This document shows positions 15,432 to 22,119 of a stretch of 24,317 bases of DNA, one piece after another. The notes under the pieces are model-generated. The model ran no database searches. It was not told where the DNA came from and saw only the letters and a program-made list of their open reading frames with translations. Source of the DNA: a virus; the IMG/VR virus record IMGVR_UViG_3300013127_000031, positions 1 to 24,317 of that record; one strand, written 5' to 3'. Each line of letters starts with the position of its first letter. The stretch's first letter is position 1. The position numbers and the translations under genes were made by a program.

Positions 15432-15439
15432 TATAAATA
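15432..15439 (+). promoter_or_regulatory. Candidate late promoter box TATAAATA
   Basis: A perfect T4-type late octamer, 18 bp after the stop at 15414. It is 286 bp before the lysozyme start, which implies a long leader RNA through the structured region. Chance occurrence is possible. Confidence 0.35.
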
Positions 15440-15465
15440 ATAGACCAACCGTCAAAAAGTTGGTG

Positions 15466-15512
15466 TATAATATAATAATCATATATAGCTATAATGATCA
15501 TTATAATGATCA
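15466..15512 (+). promoter_or_regulatory. Cluster of TATAAT boxes with palindromic repeat
   Basis: TATAAT begins at 15466, 15471, 15490 and 15502. The second extends into the exact 12-mer TATAATAATCAT (15471-15482). The 14-bp palindrome ATAATGATCATTAT spans 15491-15504, and ATAATGATCA is repeated 12 bp apart at 15491 and 15503. This looks like a promoter with adjoining operator-like sites. Confidence 0.6.
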
Positions 15513-15516
15513 CTTA

Positions 15517-15538
15517 TGTAGACATTTACATGTCTACA
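15517..15538 (+). other. Perfect 9-bp hairpin
   Basis: TGTAGACAT (15517-15525) pairs with ATGTCTACA (15530-15538) around the loop TTAC. No T-run follows, so it is more likely an RNA 5'-end stabiliser or binding site than a terminator. Confidence 0.6.
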
Positions 15539-15596
15539 TCTTACACGGCCTTAGAGCACGGGACATCTACTGTTCCATTTTCATGTGATTTAAGGT

Positions 15597-15639
15597 AACG
15601 GTGCTGAAAAGCCAAAAAACCGAAGGCTTGCACCCCGTT
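15597..15639 (+). ncRNA. Candidate structured RNA in lysozyme leader
   Basis: AACGGTGC (15597-15604) pairs with GCACCCCGTT (15630-15639), leaving a two-C bulge. An inner stem pairs AAGCC (15609-15613) with GGCTT (15625-15629) around an A-rich loop. It is more GC-rich than its surroundings. AGCAC at 15555-15559 could compete for GTGCT. It matches no riboswitch or ribozyme consensus I know. Confidence 0.35.
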
Positions 15640-15724
15640 GGGCAACATAAGAATTACTGTTGATTTATCTGATGAGACTTTTTATGGAGTGCTTGATGCG
15701 AACAAACAATTAGAGAGGGAACAA

Positions 15725-16390
15725 ATGAAATACACACTAACCTTAGTGGCAGCACTTTGGGGTATGGCAGGTATGTCACACTCTGAAAATGCTTCTGCAA
15801 AAGTGCACCATGTTTATCATCGTCACCAACATCATTCAAATGATTTTTCAAAGAATGGTACAGGTGAAGAAGTAAAAGTAAGGCATGGAAGGGGTGAAAG
15901 TGGAAAGTCATCGTATAAGAATGAACCGCTTTCTGTTAATCAAAAGAACATCATTACTTTAGCTTATAATACGGCAAAAGCTGATGGTCTTCGACAACCA
16001 GAAGTTCTAGCTGGTATAATTTACCAGGAAAGCAAAGCCGGTGAGGCGGCTAAGTTTAGAACCTCAAAACATAAGAAGGCTTGTGACCAAACTGTTGGGT
16101 TAGGGCAAATCAAAACTAAAACTGCAAAATCAGTTATGAGAAGATTTCCTGAACTGAAACAAAAGTTTGGAATACCAGATAGCCAAATAGAGAATGCACT
16201 TGCATACAACGACAAATTCAATGTTGCTGTTGCCAGTAAGTATCTTGTCTATCTGAGCACAATGTATAAAGGTGATGCACTCATTGCCAGTTATAACCTG
16301 GGAGAAGGTGGTGTTAAAAAGCTACGTAATCCTAGCAAGTTGCCTTATGTACAGGTGGTTAATAAGCATATTAGCCGTCTAAATCTATAA
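15725..16390 (+). CDS. Exported lytic transglycosylase (SLT-type lysozyme)
   Basis: A cell-wall-degrading enzyme. The ATG at 15725 has a good purine-rich site (AGAGAGGGA) just upstream and begins a signal peptide: MKYT, a hydrophobic core LTLVAALWGMAG, and an ASA cleavage-type site near residues 23-25. A His/Lys-rich linker follows. The SLT fold has the catalytic Glu in IIYQES (E102), GLGQIK, a YNDKFNVAVASKYLVYL helix and ASYNLGEGGV. At 221 residues it is single-domain. The Sec-type signal suggests an exported endolysin or a virion/entry-associated enzyme. A longer form from the TTG at 15638 would bury the signal, so I reject it as the main start. Confidence 0.88.
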   Translation: MKYTLTLVAALWGMAGMSHSENASAKVHHVYHRHQHHSNDFSKNGTGEEVKVRHGRGESGKSSYKNEPLSVNQKNIITLAYNTAKADGLRQPEVLAGIIYQESKAGEAAKFRTSKHKKACDQTVGLGQIKTKTAKSVMRRFPELKQKFGIPDSQIENALAYNDKFNVAVASKYLVYLSTMYKGDALIASYNLGEGGVKKLRNPSKLPYVQVVNKHISRLNL

Positions 16391-16397
16391 CAACAGA

Positions 16398-16435
16398 ACA
16401 TACGAGAATATGTGTTATAATATATTCTCGTATGT
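16398..16435 (+). terminator. 13-bp hairpin with promoter in its loop
   Basis: ACATACGAGAATA (16398-16410) and TATTCTCGTATGT (16423-16435) are exact reverse complements. The 12-base loop contains most of the extended -10 TGTTATAAT. CACTTTTT follows. It can terminate lysozyme transcripts, while the right arm contains the primase ATG (16432-16434). Confidence 0.7.
16413..16421 (+). promoter_or_regulatory. Extended -10 promoter of primase
   Basis: TGTTATAAT at 16413-16421, in the loop of the 16398-16435 hairpin. A start about 7 bp downstream would give a primase mRNA with only a few bases of leader. No -35 box is apparent. Confidence 0.7.
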
Positions 16436-17484
16436 CACTTTTTACATTATGTATGTCATCAAGCGAGTCGTCTTCTCCTTTTGCATCAAAACTACAAAAC
16501 CTAATTCATACTCATATTCCGCTACATGGGAAAGTATCTGCAACCGGCTTTCAACAAGTAAGGTGTGCATGCTGCAACGACCATTCTCCCCGTGGAGGTT
16601 GGCGAATTGAACCAACTGAAATCATGTATCACTGCTTCAATTGTGGGGTTGTTGGAAGTTGGAAGTTAGGTGATGAATATCTCTCAAAAGAGTTTCAAAG
16701 AATTCTTAAAGAGTTTGGAGTTCCTGAACTTGAACTAAATGAAGCTAAAAGTCATCTATTCTTCAATAAGTCAAAAACTTCCCCTGAAGAGAAAGTTATC
16801 ACATTAGAGACTCTTACTAAAGTTGATCTTTTTACTCCTGAAGTATCTTTACCTGCTAATTCTGTTAGACTTGAGCCAACACTTCATATTCAGGAATGTG
16901 AATTTTTATGGAACAAATATAGACTGTCTGCTAATGACTATCCGTTTTTTGTTAGCACAACTTTGTCAAACCGTGTTATAATACCATTTTATAAACAAGG
17001 GAAATGTATCTATTGGCAAGCAAGAACAATATTGCCACACGAAAATCCAAGGTATCGTAATTGTGAAGTCAAAAAAGATGCTGTGATTTTCAATCACGAT
17101 GAAATCTTTCGTTACTCTGATAAACCACTCTTCATATGTGAAGGTGTCTTTGATGCTATTCATATCAATGGAATAAGCCTTTTAGGTAGTAAGCTCACTA
17201 ATGCTAAGATAGAGCTACTACAAAAATCACGACGAGAACTAATCTTCGTGATTGACAAAGATGCTAATGGACAATCATTAGCACGACGGGTGTTGAAAGA
17301 GGGGCTGGGTTGTATCACATTTGTTACAAATGCCTCCACAACAAAATCAAAAGCTGACATATCATCTCGAATTGTCGAAACTGGCAAAATCTGGACTGTG
17401 TATGAACTCCTTCAAAATAGGATATATGATGAAAAGAAAGCAACACTTTACATAAACTTTTTACCACAACATATAAGGAAATAA
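16432..17484 (+). CDS. 61: DNA primase (T4 gp61-like)
   Basis: Makes RNA primers for lagging-strand synthesis with the gp41-type helicase encoded next. Residues 45-51 (CACCNDH) and 68-71 (CFNC) form the N-terminal zinc-binding domain. The TOPRIM core has FICEGVFDA with E237 and FVIDKDANG with D275/D277. At 350 residues it is close to T4 gp61 (342). The start is uncertain: the ATG at 16432 lies only about 10 bp after the -10 box, so the mRNA would be nearly leaderless; the in-frame ATG at 16453 is an alternative and loses only seven non-conserved residues. It joins the helicase gene without a gap. Confidence 0.93.
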   Translation: MSLFTLCMSSSESSSPFASKLQNLIHTHIPLHGKVSATGFQQVRCACCNDHSPRGGWRIEPTEIMYHCFNCGVVGSWKLGDEYLSKEFQRILKEFGVPELELNEAKSHLFFNKSKTSPEEKVITLETLTKVDLFTPEVSLPANSVRLEPTLHIQECEFLWNKYRLSANDYPFFVSTTLSNRVIIPFYKQGKCIYWQARTILPHENPRYRNCEVKKDAVIFNHDEIFRYSDKPLFICEGVFDAIHINGISLLGSKLTNAKIELLQKSRRELIFVIDKDANGQSLARRVLKEGLGCITFVTNASTTKSKADISSRIVETGKIWTVYELLQNRIYDEKKATLYINFLPQHIRK

Positions 17485-18867
17485 ATGATAGAAGAACAAA
17501 TAGAATACAATCTTGATGTTCAGAAACTTTTAGTTGAAAACTTATTGAGCAATCCTGAACTATTTGCTCGTTGTAACAAAATCCTTTCTCATGAATACTT
17601 TGATGTAGCTCTGAATAAACCTGTCAAGTTTATTCGTGAATACTTTGAAGAATATCGAACAGTGCCCAATCCTAAAACGATTGCTGCTACTACAGGGTTT
17701 CAATTTGATGTTGCTGAAACATTGAATAAAGCTGACCAAGATTTTACTGCAAAACAAATAGAAAGCTTTTGTCGTAATTCTGCAGTTTGGGCAGCTGTTA
17801 TGAAAGCTCCAGCTTTACATGATAAAGGTGACTTTGGAGCTATTTGGCAATTGATAAAAGAAGCTGATGCTATTTCTCTAAATCGAGATTTAGGTATCAA
17901 TTACTTTGATAATGTTGGGGATAGGTTACGCGACTTGTTGAATAATTCTCCAACAATATCAACAGGTTGGGCTGAAGTCGATGAAGCTATAGGTGGAGGT
18001 ATCAATAGGCAAGAACTACTGTTACTAACAGCCGCAAGTGGTATCGGTAAAAGTATCTGCATGTCAAACTTAGGTATCAATTTAGTTGAACAAGGATATA
18101 GTGGGGTTTATTTCTCACTTGAACTTGCAGACCGAATTGTATGTAAGCGATTTGATAGTATGGTAACCGGTATTGGTCAAGCAGATATTCTGAAGAATAT
18201 CTCAGCAGTTGAGTCTAAAGTAGAAAACTTTAGAGGGAAACATGATGCAAAACTTTTTGTAAAACGATTTCCTGAAAGTGTTACTACTGCAAACGACTTA
18301 CGGGCATATCTTAAAGAGTTTCAACAAACTTATGGCTTTACCCCAGATTTCATCATAGTTGATTATCTTGATTTGATGGCAACTAATAGAGGTATTAGTA
18401 ATGAGAATATTTGGTTAGCAGATAAGTATAAAGCAGAAGAACTTCGTGCATTAGGATTAGAGTTTGATTGTGCAGTTATTACGGCTTCACAATTAGGAAG
18501 AGGTTCTCTGGAAGCAGAGAAAGTTGGACAACAACATATTCAAGGGGGATATTCAAAAGTACAAACTTGTGATATAATGATAGCTATCATTCAAACTGAT
18601 TTGATGCGAGCAGCAGGTGAATATCAATTTGAATATACTAAAGTACGTAATGCATCAGGAACCGGTTCTCATACATTATTAAAATGGGACCCTATTGCAT
18701 TACGAGTTTCTAATTGGGAAGAAGGTAATCAAGGATTACGAATAAAGCCAAAATCTGAAACTATAAATACTGTTTTGAATACTTACGGATCCATGATTGC
18801 AGATAAATTCAATCAAAATGGATCTACTAGTAAATCAAATCTTTTAGATTTGGTCGGAAAAAAATGA
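17485..18867 (+). CDS. 41: Replicative DNA helicase, DnaB/gp41 type
   Basis: The hexameric helicase that opens the fork and stimulates the primase. The N-terminal helical domain (about residues 1-145) is followed by the RecA-like core: STGWAEVDEAIGGG, Walker A SGIGKS (185-190), YFSLE, Walker B FIIVDYLDLM (D293), the ITASQLGRG segment, and an EYTKVRNASG motif. The length of 460 agrees with T4 gp41 (475). AAGGA precedes the start, which directly abuts the primase stop, so both are made together. A TGATATAAT inside the gene (18570-18578) looks fortuitous. Confidence 0.95.
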   Translation: MIEEQIEYNLDVQKLLVENLLSNPELFARCNKILSHEYFDVALNKPVKFIREYFEEYRTVPNPKTIAATTGFQFDVAETLNKADQDFTAKQIESFCRNSAVWAAVMKAPALHDKGDFGAIWQLIKEADAISLNRDLGINYFDNVGDRLRDLLNNSPTISTGWAEVDEAIGGGINRQELLLLTAASGIGKSICMSNLGINLVEQGYSGVYFSLELADRIVCKRFDSMVTGIGQADILKNISAVESKVENFRGKHDAKLFVKRFPESVTTANDLRAYLKEFQQTYGFTPDFIIVDYLDLMATNRGISNENIWLADKYKAEELRALGLEFDCAVITASQLGRGSLEAEKVGQQHIQGGYSKVQTCDIMIAIIQTDLMRAAGEYQFEYTKVRNASGTGSHTLLKWDPIALRVSNWEEGNQGLRIKPKSETINTVLNTYGSMIADKFNQNGSTSKSNLLDLVGKK

Positions 18868-18904
18868 TTTTATAACCACACACAACATAAAAGAGGAAAT
18901 CAAA

Positions 18905-19168
18905 ATGGCAGAAACAAATGAACAAGTTCAAACTATCACTATTGACGGTGTTCAACATGAACTTGCAAAATTTTCAGTTGAAGTACAACGTTTAGTTCAA
19001 ATTCATCAAATCTGGGAACAAAAAGTTATCGAAGCTGAGCTTGAACATGCTCGTGCTCGTGCTGCCGTTCGTGATTTGAATGCTGAATTATTGGCTAAAT
19101 TGAAATCAGAATTAGAACCAGCTTCTGCTGCTGACGACGAAGCTACTGATCCTGCTGAAGCAGTATAA
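18905..19168 (+). CDS. DUF6447-like small coiled-coil protein
   Basis: An 87-residue protein beginning with the TITIDGVQHELAKFS pattern, then a long charged helix (about residues 35-70, HARARAAVRDLNAELLAKL) and an acidic, Ala/Asp-rich tail. The ITIDGxxH-x-L opening plus helix matches the small DUF6447-type proteins common in T4-like marine phages. Its function is not known. AGAGGAAA lies 8 bp before the start, a good ribosome site. A strong terminator follows, so it ends the primase-helicase operon or is made on its own. A TATAAATA within the helicase end (18762-18769) could be its late promoter. Confidence 0.65.
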   Translation: MAETNEQVQTITIDGVQHELAKFSVEVQRLVQIHQIWEQKVIEAELEHARARAAVRDLNAELLAKLKSELEPASAADDEATDPAEAV

Positions 19169-19192
19169 GTTCTAAATACTGAGTAAAAACTA

Positions 19193-19226
19193 AAAAGGAC
19201 CGAATATGAAAGTATTCGGTCCTTTT
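19193..19226 (+). terminator. Strong intrinsic terminator
   Basis: AAAAGGACCGAATA (19193-19206) and TATTCGGTCCTTTT (19213-19226) are exact complements with the loop TGAAAG; the 14-bp stem ends in a T-run and GTTT. The A-run on the left makes it potentially bidirectional. It separates the replication genes from the late genes downstream. Confidence 0.92.
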
Positions 19227-19243
19227 GTTTATCCATGTAAGTA

Positions 19244-19251
19244 GATAAATA
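19244..19251 (+). promoter_or_regulatory. Candidate late promoter box GATAAATA
   Basis: Same one-off variant of the T4 late element as at 2884, here 34 bp before the start at 19286 and just after the strong terminator. The gene must have a promoter here, and no TATAAT-type box is seen. Confidence 0.45.
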
Positions 19252-19285
19252 GTTTTTATTATCTAACATTATAGACACTTACTAT

Positions 19286-22111
19286 ATGGCAACAACATTT
19301 GAAGATTTACCTATAAAGAAGTTTATTGCTCAATTGAAATCAATAGGTTCTTATACGATTTCAGCTCAAGCAGATGGACTTACTTTTTACTTTGGTATTG
19401 ATACTGATGGTCAATTCTATACTAGTGCTTATTCTCCAAATAAACGAACAAAGTTTTCATATAAAGTAACTGATTATCAATTACGAGTAGAGAATAATCA
19501 ATTTAGAGCAGCACATAAAGCTATCTCCAAGTTTATCAACGAAATAAAGGATATCCTTGATGAAGGACAAGCAATTGAATGTCAATTAGAAGCTCATGCT
19601 GAAACTCAATTTGGTAATACTTTTAGCAAAATCATTCTTGTTAGACCAGTAGTTGGAGAAGCAACTATTGCAGATAGCAAAATCATTGATACATTATATG
19701 ATGCTATCGGTGATAAGAAATCTCAAGTAAAAGTCAAACAAATAACATCTATCAATGGAGAAGATCTTGAAGAACAAGAAGTGATTACTTCTTGGAAAGT
19801 TACTAAGACTAAATCAGTCAAGGGTAACGGAATGTTATCTTCTGGTAAAATAAAAAGTATCTTATCTAACTTACAAGACTTTCTTGCAAAAGATAATGAA
19901 GTAGCTTATCATCATGGATTAGAACTTAGCAATTATGATGTTGCTTCAATCAATCTTACCCAAGTTCCAATGAAGTATCGTGATGTCATTGAAACAGAAC
20001 GCGATAAACTTAACAATGAAATTCTTACTAAGTATAAGTTCCCTATCAAAACAGAACTATTGAAGTCAATTGAAGATAGTATCGGTTCTCAAGCAGCATT
20101 ACTACATAAAGGTTCAGGAGACAGTACTTGGATTGCTTCAAGCGAGTTCAAAGCTGATGGTCGATTTGATACTATTCCAAAACGCGAATTGAACGGAATG
20201 ATAAGAACTACCGATAAGAAAGCTTCTCTTGAAGATAGAGGTGGAATTGAAGGTATCTTTCAACAAAGAATGGCACAACTATTTGGAGTACCAGAACTAC
20301 AACGTCCACAATCAGCTAACTCAATCTTCAAAACTCTTAGAGGCACAACTCCTCGTGATACTGCAGCAGCTTTTGCCCAACAATTGAAAGAGATGAGCTT
20401 TAGCGGAGTAAAGATGAAGGTTCAAGCAGTACTAAAACATTCAAAAGAAGAAGCTGAGAAAAAGTTGAAAGAGTTCAAAGATACGAGTAATGATTTCAAA
20501 CAGGTCACAGGCGAGTCAGAAATTACCTATACTCAAGACGAAATAAAAGATAATCTTGGATATTATGCTCAAGCAATTGAAAGCTATAATGATAGAATGT
20601 CTGAAGTTGGAAGAAGTAAAAGTTTCACTGACCTGATACTTGCTTTATATGGGGATCGTATCTATTCAATTCACGGACAACAGGTAGCGGAATGTGTCAT
20701 TGAAGAAGGAAGTAAGTTACAAAATGTATCATTAGATCAAATCAAGAATATGCATGGTCATGATATTTGTAGTGCATATACCGCAACATTGTTAGCGACT
20801 ATGCTTCTGCTTCGAACACAGATTAGAAATGCAGTTCCTCTTATCAAAGATATGAAACATGCTACACTAAAACATAAACCTGATGCTACAATGAGCCAAT
20901 TGAATTTTTGGGGAACTATGGTCTTTAGTCCATACATTGCTGCAATGAAAGATAGTATCTCATCAGATACTACAAGTGAATTGAAAAAGTTATCAGGACG
21001 AATAACAAAACAACGAATTGAAAAGATACATAAAACATTATCATCTGGCAGTTTTGTTCAAGATTGGGATTTACAAGAAGAAAATGCTAAATTGATTACT
21101 ATGCGTCTTGAAACCCGCAGTCAATCAATAAATATGTCAATCACTGGAATAAGACATTGGGATGATATTGAACTAAGTGATAGAAATACTGTCATTTCTA
21201 AAGTCTTTTACTATTTACAACAACATGTTCATGGTTCCCCGCTTTTGGCACCTTTACGACAATTGGCAACAACTACACTGACACATGCAGCAAAAGATAA
21301 CACTAATATGACAAATAAGAATTCTACTTCTTTACAAGATATTGACGAGTCATTTACTTTCATTCAAGAATTGTCTTCTTTAGTAAATGAAACTGAAATG
21401 GGGTCTAATACAACTCAAACTGCTTTTAGTTCAGGGGCTAATACACCTGCTTGGGGAGATTTTGGAGTAGCACCTGATCCTTCTTCAGATGGACAATCAA
21501 AACAAACTAAAGCGGCACCTGTCGGTAATAAAGCCCTATCAAACAATCACTTACTGGTCAAATTTATGAACGGAAAACCAATAGTAAAAAGGAAAAGAGA
21601 CTTCGTCAAAAAATCAAAATTTGTTCGAAATGCGGAACAAGTTGTTAGAGAAGATGGTGAAGGGGGAGATAGTGGAGGCGGTGTTGATGCAAGTGTTACT
21701 TCATCAGCTGCAATTGCAACATTCCCTGCACGATTATTTGAACCTACTAATGATACCAAAAAGAAAGGAAGTGGCAAAAAGAAAAAGAGAATTCTGAAGC
21801 GAGTTATTCCTGGGTTCAAACATTTGACTGCGGTTAGTGAAAAGACACTTTCAATGTTTGATGATTTGTACTATGCAATTGTTGAATGGACTGATGAAGA
21901 CTTCAATGGTGATCCTTTGACAGATGAAGGTTTCAAATTCTTGAAAGAACACCGAAACATTATTGCATCGGTGGTGGATCGAGCACCTCGTAAATGGCCT
22001 TCTGTCAAATTAGTAGGAACTAAAGATCATCTTACTACATTCTTATCAAAAGACTACCAAGCAGATGCATCATTTATCACATCTGCTATCAAACCAATGA
22101 TTGGGGAGTAA
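19286..22111 (+). CDS. Large protein with degenerate nucleotidyltransferase-like N-terminus
   Basis: A 941-residue protein. Residues about 20-130 resemble the ligase/nucleotidyltransferase fold of phage DUF6267-like or ligase-like proteins: SAQADGLTFYFG followed by DGQFYTS, an FRAAHKAI helix and IECQLEAHAE. In active enzymes the first motif is KxDG with the AMP-accepting Lys; here it is Q28-A-D-G, so transfer activity is probably lost. The middle (about 220-690) is mostly helical. Residues about 690-830 are low-complexity and Gly/Ser/Lys-rich; a folded C-terminal domain follows (LYYAIVEWTDEDFNGDPLTDEGF). A late box precedes it and it abuts the 656-residue protein gene, so a virion or late role is inferred. 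Confidence 0.55.
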   Translation: MATTFEDLPIKKFIAQLKSIGSYTISAQADGLTFYFGIDTDGQFYTSAYSPNKRTKFSYKVTDYQLRVENNQFRAAHKAISKFINEIKDILDEGQAIECQLEAHAETQFGNTFSKIILVRPVVGEATIADSKIIDTLYDAIGDKKSQVKVKQITSINGEDLEEQEVITSWKVTKTKSVKGNGMLSSGKIKSILSNLQDFLAKDNEVAYHHGLELSNYDVASINLTQVPMKYRDVIETERDKLNNEILTKYKFPIKTELLKSIEDSIGSQAALLHKGSGDSTWIASSEFKADGRFDTIPKRELNGMIRTTDKKASLEDRGGIEGIFQQRMAQLFGVPELQRPQSANSIFKTLRGTTPRDTAAAFAQQLKEMSFSGVKMKVQAVLKHSKEEAEKKLKEFKDTSNDFKQVTGESEITYTQDEIKDNLGYYAQAIESYNDRMSEVGRSKSFTDLILALYGDRIYSIHGQQVAECVIEEGSKLQNVSLDQIKNMHGHDICSAYTATLLATMLLLRTQIRNAVPLIKDMKHATLKHKPDATMSQLNFWGTMVFSPYIAAMKDSISSDTTSELKKLSGRITKQRIEKIHKTLSSGSFVQDWDLQEENAKLITMRLETRSQSINMSITGIRHWDDIELSDRNTVISKVFYYLQQHVHGSPLLAPLRQLATTTLTHAAKDNTNMTNKNSTSLQDIDESFTFIQELSSLVNETEMGSNTTQTAFSSGANTPAWGDFGVAPDPSSDGQSKQTKAAPVGNKALSNNHLLVKFMNGKPIVKRKRDFVKKSKFVRNAEQVVREDGEGGDSGGGVDASVTSSAAIATFPARLFEPTNDTKKKGSGKKKKRILKRVIPGFKHLTAVSEKTLSMFDDLYYAIVEWTDEDFNGDPLTDEGFKFLKEHRNIIASVVDRAPRKWPSVKLVGTKDHLTTFLSKDYQADASFITSAIKPMIGE

Positions 22112-22119
22112 CAATCACA

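Larger units (their letters stand above)
15415..15724. other. Leader region with promoter boxes, palindromes and hairpins
   Basis: These 310 bp before the lysozyme gene carry no convincing gene. They contain a TATAAATA box, overlapping TATAAT boxes with the phage 12-mer, two palindromic TGATCA sites, a perfect 9-bp hairpin, and a GC-richer bulged stem at 15597-15639. The frame of the lysozyme is open back to 15608, but the only start there is a TTG at 15638. Confidence 0.6.

Noticed and set aside
15614-15620. AAAAAAC slippery heptamer followed by a GC-rich stem before the lysozyme frame, resembling a -1 frameshift site
   Set aside because: The zero frame upstream has a TAA at 15591 and no start codon between it and the heptamer, so no translated upstream frame feeds it.
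15669-15715. CTGATGAG and CGAACAAAC in the lysozyme leader, recalling a hammerhead ribozyme core
   Set aside because: The second core segment should read GAAA next to a stem; it does not, and no stem II/III pairing was found.
18570-18578. TGATATAAT extended -10 box inside the helicase gene
   Set aside because: It encodes conserved-looking helicase residues, has no -35 box, no start codon nearby in another gene, and one or two such matches are expected by chance.
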